Source of the DNA: Aurelia coerulea
Taxonomy: Eukaryota > Cnidaria > Scyphozoa > Semaeostomeae > Ulmaridae
Direction of reading: 5' to 3'
DNA length: 64,000 nucleotides
Assembly: GCA_039566865.1 (NCBI GenBank)
Contig: CM076960.1
Span: forward strand, 14,980,501-15,044,500
Position numbers and translations under genes: made by a program. Positions within the stretch are counted from its first letter, which is position 1. Every line of letters begins with the position of its first letter. A model generated the notes under the pieces. It was not told where the DNA came from. It ran no database searches and was given only the letters and a program-made list of their open reading frames with translations. Of this stretch, positions 1 to 11,100 are shown piece after piece.

Positions 1-1219
1 TCAACAGGCCTCGCAACGAAAATGATGGTGCAAAGTCTTCGTATAATTTTTTGCGACGCCTAAGAAGCCATAACAAACAAGCTTTGCAGCACTTATTTAT
101 GTTCTCCTTGTTACTCTTGAGATCTTAAATAGGCATAGGCATAGATAGCTAAATGAAATGAGCTTGAACACTTGAGGAAAGTCCTCAATTATTCTCGCAA
201 TCTTTGCCTGCCTGAGGTGTTGCTCTTTTATTATTGAATGTGAAAAATCGGTGTCTGGCACTAGAATGGTCTCTTTCCGTTGTACGACCATGACGCGTCT
301 CATTTGAAATCAATTTCAGTCATTGACCTGAACAAATTTGAACATTGATTGTCAGAATTTAAATGTCGATGAGAAACACTCAGCCATCTATCGATCTATT
401 CGCAACGCATTTTGACGATGCATGAGCTTTCGCTCGAAGTGTTGCTCTTCAAGATCAGCTATTGGAAAGTTGAAAACATCATGAAGCAGGAATGAGAAGA
501 TATTAAAAACGATATTATAACACTTAATCTGAACTTAATTTAATGAGAGTGCAAAAATATTGTTCGCAAGTAGTTGGCATGACCATTATTACTGTTAGAA
601 AGTAAACTCCAGTATGGAAATTTTGATGCACGGAAATTCACTGTTTCAACGAGAAAAGATAGTATCAAAGTAAGTATGTAGCCTTCAGATTTCATCATAG
701 TAAACCCAACGATAAAACCTCAATTGTGGACCTACAAAAAATATGATGATGTTAGAAAAGCTTTCAATCTTGCCATTCCGTCATATACTTTTCACAACCT
801 CTTACGCTGTTTAACGCACATCTTTAGAGGAACTTGAAAGGTTTTGTACAGCGAGTTTGGACTCTTCCCTCAAGATATTTCAGATTTGATTACTTGGTTG
901 AAGATGTTGCTATTTGGTGTTGTTATAGGTACTTAAAGTAACGTTTGTAATTTTAATAGGATTTACAGCAGAAAAAGATTCCTAAATTCAAATCCAAATC
1001 CAACCATTTTCTGAAAGTCTTAGCCTTGCGACATTCTGTTAATTTTTTGTTAATTCACCTGTTTATTTTCAGTGCTCAGTAAAATTTAAGAAAGGTCGCA
1101 AAAGTTTAATTCATTCCACTCCATCTAGCAATGAGAAATCTGTTTGAAACGGTGACTTTTTTGGTTCACCCAGTGAACCAAACTTTGTCAACCACAATTT
1201 TCTAGCACACACATTGTTG
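1..1219. other. No gene seen
   Basis: AT-rich sequence without a supported coding region. Short open frames here have no recognisable domain and no splice context. I see nothing else in it. Confidence 0.5.
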
Positions 1220-1931
1220 TTAAAGTTAGTTGACGGAGCTAAAGCCAACGGCTTTCTAAAAATAACTTCAATTCAACTCACTTGAAATGAATTGACCAAT
1301 CAGCAATTACCTTTCGTCACGCCACTGAATTGAGGAAGAGGGGAAACCCCTGGATGGAAAACGCACAAGGCCGTACAACTACAATACAACAAAATAATAT
1401 CATCCTCTATAATCACACTTGCCCTCTTTTCGTGGAACTTTCTTGCATACGAATATCTTCCAGCATGTGAATATATCCATCCTCCAGCTTTTCAAATTTT
1501 GTCATGCACGGACTGAGTTTCGGGGGAGTTTTGTACGTCTTCGGCAACGATCGGCCTAGGCGCCTAACTCAACTGTTTCCAAAATCCATTCTGTTAGTGC
1601 TGTCTCTGCTGAAGTCTCGAAGCCTAATAACAACTGGATATCGTCGTGCCCGTCCAACAACTCCTCGTCCTTTTACCTGTACCCCAAAAACAAAGTGTAC
1701 AACTTTCCAACTCGTTGAGTTCGCTAGTTTCTTGTAGGAGAGCACAACTCTGAATCCGTTAGCCATTTTGAATTTGTTTGATCTCGAGAAAACTTGATCA
1801 CGTGAAAGTGGTGATCACCATAGGAGTTCTCAATTTTCATTGGCTATGAAGCAAGATCTATTTTTAGCTTGCCCAGCTCCCTGCATATGCAGGCCTGGAG
1901 GTGGCTATTTATCTCCGTCAACTAACTTTAA
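1220..1931. mobile_element. TTAA-bounded inverted-repeat element
   Basis: A 19-20 bp inverted repeat closes this 712-bp stretch: TTAAAGTTAGTTGACGGAG at 1220 and its reverse complement ending at 1931. Both ends carry TTAA, the target used by piggyBac-type transposases, so it may be a non-autonomous piggyBac-like element. The inside holds only short frames (for example 1504-1737) without recognisable domains. The inverted repeat is seen directly; the superfamily is inference. Confidence 0.5.
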
Positions 1932-3279
1932 AAGAAGGCAACTGAGCTGAAGCATCCAGAGCATCACTTGTGAGTTTCTTACAAGTTTCTGTAATTTCAC
2001 AATTTAAAATTCGAGTCGCCTAGCTTTATATCAGGTGTACGGTGTGCTTTTAAAAGGAAAGTAAAACAATTAGCATGATTGATAAAACTGTTGGCACGTT
2101 TCTTATCAACAAAAAAGATGCTCATCAAGAGTTGAGTTTCTTGACATTTCCAAAATCCCGGCTTCGTGTACCTATCATATCGAATAGAAAGAGGTATGTA
2201 CCTAACGTAGAAAGAGCAGATATTCCAGGAAACACAGTACCTCTAGGTGTAGGAACAGGGATGTCACTGTGAAGAGAGATATTTTCATTCCATTTGCAGC
2301 TTTTCGTTTGCAACAGAGGCCTCTAGAGGAAAGTAAACACTTTACAAATGTTACAACCTGTTCTATGTTGTTCTTTTTAGATTCTCTATTTGCTAAGGCA
2401 AGAATTTTCCTTATTGTTTGCATCTTTAGGCCCATTCACTGAAGTAGGAAAACAAACCTCCCGTATAGACTTATCACAATTGCTTTATTTCTGGTTCCCT
2501 TCGAGTTTCCTGGAGTAGTAAGTCTGTGTAATGTTACTTTAATACTGTATGTAATAAGTCTGCTATACGGCCGGAGTTAATTTATGCAAAAAGCTCATTG
2601 TTTTAGCATTAGCCAATGAAAATGAAGAAAGAGCCTCGTAGGCACCAGGGTAACAACTGGCCGCCCATTGTTACCCTGGGTTCGAGGTTGGGGACTCATA
2701 ATATTATGTCAATATTTTTGGACTCACTTTTTTCACTTTTGAACGCCCTTGGGAACGAGGCTGCTATACAGAGTAATGTACAAATTATACCAAAAAATAC
2801 AACACCATAAGAATTTGTGCGAATTCGAATCGTAAATTCGATTGATTGATATTGACCAACGGAAACCCGAAGCTCAAAGCAGAGTTTCCAGGAGCTTGGC
2901 CTGACAGAACAAGGTCTTACGAACAAGAATACCATGAGAACAGTTGGCGACAACGTCTATCTTTGTACGTAGGTACTATTTTGTTGCTTTCGTTAAGCAT
3001 TAACTGATTTATTGTGAAGTTTTGAAATCAATGTGATTCAATTGGGAACCACAAATGTTTGTGTTTTTCTGCCTAGGCCCTTATGGAAACGAGGCAGTGC
3101 TAGTCATTTCAAAATAATGGCGTTTGATTATGAGTCGTAGTTAGGAGCGTCCGGCAGCCTTTCAATAGCGATACTTCGGCCATATAATCAGTCTACCAAA
3201 TTCTTAGTTTCTTACAAAAAGAATAGTCGTATGCTCAATAGACCTTTAAAGTATTCTAGAAAGAACCAGAATCGAACAA
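1932..3279. other. No gene seen
   Basis: No supported coding region. A short inverted repeat near 2645-2680 (CCAGGGTAACA facing TGTTACCCTGG) resembles the termini of the small element at 17546-17692. The motif GTTTCTTACAAAAAG at about 3210 resembles motifs that cluster at 8.4-11.1 kb. Confidence 0.45.
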
Positions 3280-3284
3280 CATTT

Positions 3285-3491
3285 TGTTAAAATCAGGAGC
3301 TTTACGCATAATAATAAGCGATGTTAGATAAATTCACGACTGTAACATAACATAACGGCGATCAACAGGTCAACGAACGAAGCTATCATATTACTCACAG
3401 CATGAAAAGCGTGCAATGAAAACGGAAGTAAAACGTCATTGTTCGTAACATAACAATAGTTCTATTGTTCTATTTTTCGTATATTTTAACA
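3285..3491 (-). repeat. Copia 3' LTR
   Basis: The intact 207-bp LTR begins TGTTAAAATC and ends TATTTTAACA on the plus strand, giving inverted TGTTAAAAT/ATTTTAACA termini. It differs from the split 5' LTR at one position that I found (GTTCGTAACA here, GTTTGTAACA in the other), so the insertion is young. Confidence 0.93.
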
Positions 3492-3500
3492 CTCCCACTC
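3492..3500 (-). promoter_or_regulatory. Copia polypurine tract
   Basis: On the minus strand GAGTGGGAG lies directly against the 3' LTR. This is the position and composition of a plus-strand DNA primer in LTR retrotransposons. Confidence 0.75.
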
Positions 3501-3550
3501 GAAAAATAGATCTCAACAATTAAAAACGAAAATTGTTCATGAGTCTCTGC

Positions 3551-5383
3551 TCAAACTCTGTTTGTTACGTTCATCATCATTCGAAACTTTTCAAACAGTG
3601 TTTTTGATAAAGCCTTAGTGAGCATATCAGCAATCATATCGTTAGTAGGACAGTACTTTAAAAGTAACTCACCATTTTCAACTTTGTCTCTGATGAAATG
3701 ATGCTTGATGTCTATGTGCTTTGTTCTTGCGTGATACTTTGGATTCTTTGACATCGCGATTGCTCCTTGATTGTCTTCTTGAACAACCGTGGGTTCTTCT
3801 TGAACGAAATTCAAATCAGCAAGTAGTGAACGAAGCCATACTGCCTCTTGAGTTGCTAAACACGCTGCAACATATTCAGCTTCCGTTGATGATAGAGCTA
3901 CGCTTGTCTGCTTCTTGCTTGCCCAACTGACAACTCCACCACAGATTGTAAACATGTAGCCTGACTGAGATTTACGTCCATTTACGTCACCTCCCCAATC
4001 TGCATCGACGAATCCGCTTAGTTGCACTTCCTGTTCTTTTGAACCATCAAACTGAATTCCCCAGTCAAGTGTACCTTTAATGTAACGTAAGATACGTTTG
4101 ACACTTTGCCAATGTTCTCCACTTGGGTTAGAACTAAACTGATTGACAGATCCTAAAGCTTGTGCAATGTCTGGTCTTGTTGCTGTAACTGCATAAGTAA
4201 GACTTCCGATAAGTGCTTGATACTTCTGCTTATCAACAGGATCACCTTCATTTGCAAGTAGTATTGAACCTGTAACTTGTGGTGTTGGTACCGCTCTACA
4301 ATTCTGCATTCCATATTTCTGCAGCAAATTTGAAAGATACGTGCTTTGATGTAGTAACATCTTCTTCTCAGCTCTGTTACGTTCAATCTGAATTCCAAGA
4401 CAATAACGAGCTTCACCCAGATCTTTCATGCAAAACCGTTTTTGCAATGCTTCTTTCTCATTTTGCAATAGCTTCTTACTGTTACAAGCTAACAACATGT
4501 CGTCGACGTACAACGCAATGATTATAAACTCTGCTCCCACTCGCTTGACATACAAACAAGAGTCAGCTTGACATTGCTCATAGTCGTTATCCTTCAGGTA
4601 TGCATCCATTGTTTTGAACCAACATCTTGATGCTTGCTTCAGTCCATAAAGACTTTTATTCAGCTTACAAACAAAGTTTTCTTTGCCTTTCTCTTTGTAG
4701 CCTTCTGGTTGTGACATGTAGATCTCCTCTTCTAATTCTCCATTTAGAAATGCTGTTTGTACATCCATTTGATGCAGTTCTAAATCTAACTGATTTGCAA
4801 TAGCGAGTACTGAGCGAATAGATGTGTATCTTGCTACAGGAGAGTACGTCTCTTCATAATCGATACCTTCTTCTTGAGAATAGCCTTTAGCAACGAGACG
4901 TGCTTTGTATCTCTCAATCGATCCATCAGCGTTGTGCTTAACCTTAAAGACCCAACGACATCCAACTGGCTTTCGTCCTTCTGGGAGTTCAACAAGATTC
5001 CAAGCTCTATTCTTGATTAGTGATGTGTATTCACTGTCAAGAGCTTCTTTCCACTTTACTTTTGCAGATGAATTCAGTGCTTGTTGAATTGTTGTAGGCT
5101 CTTCTGGATTTTCATACGTATCAGCATTTAAAGACTCTTCAAATTGCCACCAATCACCAGTAATAGCACCATCTCTCTCTGGAGCCCTTCTCATGCGGTT
5201 TGAACGACGAGGTTGTTGCAAATCTTCAATATTTTTATTGTTTTCTTCATCTGAATCAGGATCATTTTCAGAGTCATTGATAATTTCACCGTCGTCAGCT
5301 TCTCGCTCTTCTTCTTCTTCAGACGTGATAACTACTTGTGAGACAACAGTAGCATCAACCTTCTTTGCATCAGCTTTCTGCAC
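3551..5383 (-). pseudogene. Copia pol remnant: reverse transcriptase and RNase H
   Basis: A 610-residue open frame. Residues about 20-75 are an acidic linker rich in E, D and N, followed by a basic RRSNRMRR patch typical of the Copia integrase tail. The RVT_2 reverse transcriptase follows, with the markers GCRWVFKVK, RYKARLVAKGY, DVQTAFLNG, LYGLKQA and the catalytic YVDDM. RNase H follows with SGYMFTICGG, ALSSTEAEYVA, EDNQGAIA and HIDIKHHFIRD. It ends at its own stop. The frame starts after a deletion that removed the integrase catalytic core, and it is out of frame with the piece upstream. It is part of the polyprotein of the element bounded by 3285 and 14344. Confidence 0.93.
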
Positions 5384-5402
5384 TTAAGTACGATCTCCAA
5401 AT

Positions 5403-5726
5403 TCATTTTCCACAAACATCACTGTGCACAATTTCTAGCAGCTCGGTAGCACGAGTAGCTTGACCTTTTGGAAACGAGTTCCTTTTCTGCTTTCCTTTCG
5501 CACAACCTTCACAAAACTTCATGTCTTCTGAATCATTAAGCTTCAATCCATCAACTAACTTCTGATCATGCAACAGTTTCAGATTCTTCACTCCTAAATG
5601 GCCAAATCTCTGATGCCATAGTTGCAAGGATTTTTCATCAACAGCACTGTTTGCTTCATGCAATGATTTGCTCAATGGTACAGAGTCAAGGACAAACAAT
5701 TTTCCATCCTTTTTTCCTGAACCCAT
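5403..5726 (-). pseudogene. Copia GAG-pre-integrase and integrase zinc-finger remnant
   Basis: 107 residues. The pre-integrase HHCC zinc-binding region is visible as LWHQRFGHLG followed later by FCEGCAKGKQ, then the start of integrase (IVHSDVCGK), where the frame stops. In an intact Copia element the DDE catalytic core would follow; here the sequence jumps to the tail preceding RT at 5383, so the core is deleted. The piece is in the same frame as the gag-protease segment and is separated from it by one TGA codon at about 5733-5735. Confidence 0.88.
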
Positions 5727-5732
5727 GATATT

Positions 5733-6422
5733 TCAATTATCATTCAGTATGTGACATTTGTCCTCCTTGAAGACGATCGTTAAGCCCCTTTTGGCAACTG
5801 CACTGACAGAGAATAAGTTCTTTGCCAAATCTGGGACATACAAAACTTCTGACAATTCTGCAGGTTTATATTCTCCTCCAGCTTCAACTTTAAGCCAGAC
5901 GGATCCTTTACCATGTGCGTCTACAGTCCTGTTATCACCTAAACGTACTTTCTCTGGTACAGGAAATTCACTGTAATTTTCAATCCAATCTTGGCGACAA
6001 GACATATGTTGTGATGCACCGGAGTCGATGAACCATACAGTGGTTTCCTTCTGACTCACATTTGCCGCTGTCCAAAACAGCGCATGCGTATCTTCTGTTT
6101 CTGCGAATGATTTGATTTCGTAGTGACTTTCCAATTTCAGCCACGCTTCTCGTGCGGTTTCTGCTGAACGAACCAAAGACAACTGATTGTCACTCAACGA
6201 TAAACAAATGGTCGCCATCGCCTTTCTGGCACGCTTTCGAAATTTCTGCACTGAAGTATTCGTGGTTCCTTCTCCTACAGGTTCCACTTCGTCACCAGAA
6301 ACAATGCCCCAAAGATCCTTATCTTCTAGCACCATTTGCATTTTGAACTTCCATAAATGAAAATTCGTTCCATCGAATTTATCAATGTGCTGTGACACAA
6401 ACTCCATCGGTTTCGCAGCCAT
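5733..6422 (-). pseudogene. Copia gag-protease remnant
   Basis: 229 residues from an ATG at 6422. The N-terminal part has the Copia gag look (FDGTNFHLWKFKMQMVLEDK, later ATICLSLSDNQLS and AWLKLESHYE). It then runs abruptly into the aspartic protease with WFIDSGASQHM and LGDNRTVDAHGKG. The expected CCHC zinc knuckle of gag is absent, which suggests a second internal deletion. A TGA at about 5733 interrupts the polyprotein, and the reading frame continues after it. Confidence 0.88.
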
Positions 6423-6500
6423 AATTCACGTGAAATCGCACTGAATTAAATCCCGTCAACAGTCAGCATCGTGACAAACTTTTACTCGAATTTATCATAA

Positions 6501-6517
6501 CTCCTGGACCCATAACC
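6501..6517 (-). promoter_or_regulatory. Copia primer-binding site, half-tRNA type
   Basis: Directly internal to the 5' LTR the minus strand reads GGTTATGGGTCCAGGAG. It resembles the primer site of Drosophila copia, which pairs with the anticodon-arm region of initiator tRNA-Met, where a cleaved tRNA half supplies the primer, rather than with a tRNA 3' end. Position and sequence are seen; the mechanism is inferred from that family. Confidence 0.7.
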
Positions 6518-6614
6518 TGTTAAAATCAGGAGCTTTACGCATAATAATAAGCGATGTTAGATAAATTCACGACTGTAACATAACATAACGGCGATCAACA
6601 GGTCAACGAACGAA
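6518..6614 (-). repeat. Copia 5' LTR, inner fragment
   Basis: 97 bp identical to the corresponding end of the 3' LTR, breaking off after GAACGAA where the Penelope-like element enters. The rest of this LTR is at 14235-14344. Confidence 0.92.
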
Positions 6615-6779
6615 CTTGTTGTAAGAAATGATAATAAGATGAACGAAAAGAAATAAGGGGTATTACCAACCTGTTGTTTCTCCAGGTCTGTTCTCGTAAC
6701 CTCGTTGCGGTGTCAATGGTGTTATTTAAGTCTGAAGTGGGAGGTTAATGGCGAAGCATCACTTACAGAAGGGGTCTTA

Positions 6780-7924
6780 ATTTTTCTTGGCTTATTTGTT
6801 AAATTTGGTTGTGACAAGGATATCTTTGATATTTTTGTGTCTTTTCAAAGCAAGGAACGGTTCATTAGGCCAAATGGCTGATAGGGTGGGGTCTTCACGA
6901 ATATAGTGCCAGTGCTCTTTGATAATTTTACCGATTTGGGAAGTAGTTGGGTCGTATGGTACGATGAATGGAAGGGGCTTGGGGAGGGCATTTTCTGGGA
7001 GGTTATTAGAGAGAACGTGTTTTTGAGTCATTGTTGTGACCTTATTAAATTGTGTATAAATTTGAGTTTTGTTGTATCCTCTTTTAAGTAGGTCTGTACC
7101 GAGGTCCGTTAAGCATGATTTCAGTTTTACATCATCTGTAATGACTCGTCTGTACCTAAGGGCTTGGCTGTAAATTATACCTCTTTTTGTGGAGGCAGGA
7201 TGGAATGACGTTTCATGTAATAGCCCACAGTTATCTGTTGGTTTAATTAATGTAAAGTGAGCTTTTTAATTCTTTGTTCTCGTTTATGTGTATTTTTGTG
7301 TCTAGGAAAGGAATGTTTGTTCTGGAATACGACATTTCGAATTTGATGGTCGCGTGAATGGAGTTGATGAACTGATGGAAATCTCTTAAGGAATTTTCTC
7401 CATGGCCCCAAATCATGAAAATGTCGTCGATAAATCTTAACCACAATGTTGGTTGCTCTCTGTGGGTTGTGACGTCAAGGATAGATTTTTCGATCTCTCC
7501 CATGAAAATGTTAGCATAGCTAGGGGCGAAAGGACTCCCCATACTAGTACCATGTGTTTGGAGATAGTATTCATTGTTGAATGTGAAGTAGTTCTGTTTT
7601 AGGATGAATTCGAACATTTGTTTCAAGTCCTCTGCGGAGAGAGGCAGGTTTTCACCATAGAAGTTGATAAGTTGATTCAAATTGTATCGGATGCCCTCGT
7701 TGTGAGGGATGTTTGTGTATAGTGATTTTACATCGAAGGTAACTAGTATTGGGTTGTCTGGGATGTTGGGGTTGGAAAGGAGTATTGTTTGGAGGAAGTG
7801 TGTTGTATCTTTTATATAAGATGGGAGAGATTCTACTATTGGCTTGAGGTAAAAGTCTAAATATTGCGAGAGGCCTTCCGTGGGGGAGTTGCAGCCAGAA
7901 ACGATTGGTCGGCCGGGGGGGATT
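6780..7924 (-). pseudogene. Penelope-like reverse transcriptase, C-terminal part
   Basis: Broken minus-strand coding region. At 7243-7680 the RT core shows THGTSMGSPFAPSYANIFMG and the catalytic RFIDDIFMIW, with FLDTKIHIN after it; these are Penelope-type motifs. A further piece at 6792-7031 (LPFIVPYDPTTSQIGKIIK, then PFLALKRHKNIKDIL) matches the region that follows RT in this class and stops at KFNK. A frame change lies between 7243 and 7031. The N-terminal part lies at 12649-13394. Confidence 0.85.
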
Positions 7925-8206
7925 TAGACTTGCCCCAAGTCTATTTCGTCAAAAAAAAATTTCGTCAAAAAAATTGAAGGGAAAAGTGAAAAGCGAAATA
8001 GACTTGTATATCTCCGGCCCTCATGAATAATTAATGAGATAGCTAATCTCTTTGTGGTCAAATGAAAAAACAGGGGGGTTGCGTTCAAAAACGGAAGCTG
8101 GCCAAAGATGGCGGCGCGCAGCGACATGTTGTGAAGATCGAATAACAGAGTATTTTGGATTATGTGTCTATGTCTGAATGGAAATCAAACGAGGCATTGG
8201 CCAAAG

Positions 8207-8261
8207 ATGGCTAGCAATGGTGGAGCAGGACAAAGAATATTTGCCTGGAAAAGTGCGAAAG
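8207..8261 (+). CDS. Possible first coding exon inside the 4.7-kb element
   Basis: ATG in the context AAAGATGGCTAGC opens 18 codons (MASNGGAGQRIFAWKSAK) and runs into a good splice donor (G|GTATAA). About 100 bp upstream another AAGATGGCGGCG occurs, which resembles a YY1-type site common at animal promoters. No downstream exon could be joined with confidence. An open stretch after an acceptor-like TTCTGCAG at about 9250 (9253-9497) is in the wrong phase to follow directly. I do not recognise the peptide. Confidence 0.25.
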
Positions 8262-8399
8262 GTATAATTTAGCTTGCCTTGAGTCGAGTATATGATAAAA
8301 ATAGCAGTTTGTTCTTCCAGCTAAGTTAGGCCCAGGGTCTGATCTGGGTCGAGCGCCTTCTGCCCTAACTAATGTTGGAACAGAAATATCAGTTCACAA

Positions 8400-11100
8400 T
8401 GCAATGCACCCATTTCTTATAAAAAAGCTTATAAGAAACAGCAGGCTCAATTTTTGAGACTTTAGAAGCTGCCTAGCTCGGTCTGTGACGCAGGCTAGAA
8501 GCTACCCTACGTGATTAAAAAAATCAAAGCAACTCAATAGTGTTATGACTCTGGACAATATTAGCAACTGTTTTGACATTGTTTTGAAGTGTGAACTATG
8601 ATTACTCGTTTCGTTTTTAAATCTTACCAAGTAATTTCGGAGCCCTTCTATAAGTATATGATTCTTTTCCCGGCATTGAAAATATAAGAAACACCAGAAA
8701 GAGTGACACTGTAATGTATATTACTTACAGAACTCAATTTATCTCAACTTCAGTCAGAGTGCAAAGCTTTTGTGATTGATTTTGATCAAACAAAAACTAG
8801 CTACCTTGATTTACCATGTTCTCATGTGATATACAGTACATATACTGTATTTTTTCTAAGAAACTCAGACTCTCAAATGGCCAAAAAATTAAGAAACTCA
8901 AAAATGTTTGTCTTTATTCTCACTTGTTTCCTGTATCATATTATTTGGAAAGTACTTTAGTAATGTCTAAACATTGGAAAGGCTAAAAACATCTTGTTTT
9001 GAAGTGTTCAGGGGTCACAGATCAGATAGTTTCTAGATACTATACTTTTAGTACTGGCCCAAATTCTTAGTTTCTTATGAAAAAAATATGTGTATACAAT
9101 GCATGTTTATCTTTTGTCTTTTGATATGTACCATTTTGTTAATTCATTTTGATTATTCTGTTATTCTTTCAGTATATGCATCCTAATTGGGAAGGAATTT
9201 TGTGAAGTATCATACTAATTCCATCTTAAGTAAACACAGTTATTCTGCAGACATCATGGCAAGATCCACTTCACATTACTGAACACAGGCTTTTTGATGA
9301 AATTTGATCCACATTCAACACTGGCAAACTCTGCAAAAGATGATATATCAGAAGGATGCAGCAGGGCACAATATGACTCGCTTGACAATTTGAATACTCT
9401 GGAAATGGTTTTGGCAAATCATTATCTACATGTACACATATTTTTTCACAAGAAACTGCTTATGAGAAACTCAACTCTCAGATCGCCAAAACATTAAGAA
9501 ACTCCAGTGCTGGGAAAATATAGCCTGCGTGCAGACTCCCTTGACTGGCTTACAGAAATTGAATTGAGTAATTTTCTTTTGACAATGAAAACTCTGAGTA
9601 TATTTTAGTTATATTCATTTGTTTCCTGTTAAAGTCATGTCTAAACATTGAAAACGGCTTCAAAAGCCTTGTGTTGAATAGTTCATGTGGGCATACAGGT
9701 AGTGAACATGAAGATGGTTAGAGAAGCTTTCAGTACTGGGCCACATTCTTTGTCTCCTTATAAAAAATGTCTGTAAGAAACTAAAAATTGTGCCAGTACC
9801 TGACTTTTGGACAACCCCATCCTTTTTGGAAGGGATTTCATTGATTAATTTTCTGGATTTCTTCCGATCACTGGCTTCAGTCTATCATCAACAAAATTTA
9901 AGTTGATAAAAAATATGCTTCCAATAGACAGATGTAACATATTTTCTATAATAAACTTGTTCATAAGAAACTAGTAAATAAGATGGCCAAAAACTTTTAG
10001 AAACTCTTGCACTCTGTCTGAGAAATATATAATAAACACATACAAATAAGTTAGATAGTTATATGGCAAATGTCATTGAACCTTTTATTCTTGAGTAATG
10101 TAATGTTAACTATTTGTTTATGCTTTGAGCATAATAGAATACTGTTTATTATTCCTATATTATGCTTAATGTCAAGAAACACTATCTGCAGCAGTGTTAC
10201 AGACCACACTGATAATTCATGCATTTAAAACTAAGAAAAAATTAAGAAACTTTCAGCATTAAAATGTGATTATTTTCATGATGAATTAAGACACTTTTAC
10301 CTTGTGCTGCTTTGGCAATCAGAACAATCATGATTGTTTTGTTTAAGATTTTAGCATTGCTTCATTTGAAAGCATTTAGATCCAGCTGGCTGATTTTGAA
10401 TGAAATCATGATTATTTTTATTGCCAAAGGAACGCAAGGTTAGTACAAGCCTGATCCAAGTTTCTTATAAAAGATATGTGTCTGGCTGCTGTGAATTATT
10501 AAAAGCTCAAAATGTTTGTTCAGAGGTTGTTTGAATGTTCAGTTTGGTAGCATGGAATAATGAAAACACACAAAGTTAGTAATTAAACAACAATTGGAAA
10601 TTGCATGTCAATTTGCAAAATAAAACTCTGAAACAATAAAGGAATATGTTTTCAACTGGTTATTCTTTTGAAAATGGTATCACTGCAGCTAGCCTTTGAA
10701 TTCATGGATAGAATTCCAAAAAATTGAAGTGTCTTTCTCTTTGATTATCCTGCAGGGTGTGTGAAAGATGACTGATTTGAGAGGCCCCAAAAATATCACA
10801 TAGTCAATCTTATCATATTTAATAGTCAACTTTCCTCTCAGAGACATCTTGAGATCAGAGAAATCAGAGAGATCTCAGAAAGCAGGAGATCTTCAAATGG
10901 CTCTGTGCATTGCACTACTTCTAGTGATCAATAGCAGCACCATGGGGGTGGACTGGGGGGCTTATCCCTTTGCTATTCTTCCCAGGATCAATTTGTAATT
11001 CATCTAAATCCGAGGAGAAAATGTCGAGGGAGCGGTGAGATTTTACTGAAGTACTTTTGGTACTTTTATCTCTTGTTTCTTATGGAAAACTACTTGTAAC
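8400..11100. repeat. Scattered TTTCTTAT/ATAAGAAA motifs
   Basis: About fifteen copies of a motif close to GTTTCTTATAAAAA or its complement occur here on both strands (for example 8411, 8429, 8684, 8855, 8888, 9069, 9460, 9494, 9775, 9961, 10237, 10459, 11077). Pairs of longer stretches also resemble each other: GTCTAAACATTG at about 8967 and 9642, each followed by a TACTGGsCC-like sequence. A related piece lies at 28150-28300. No coding function is evident. Confidence 0.5.
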
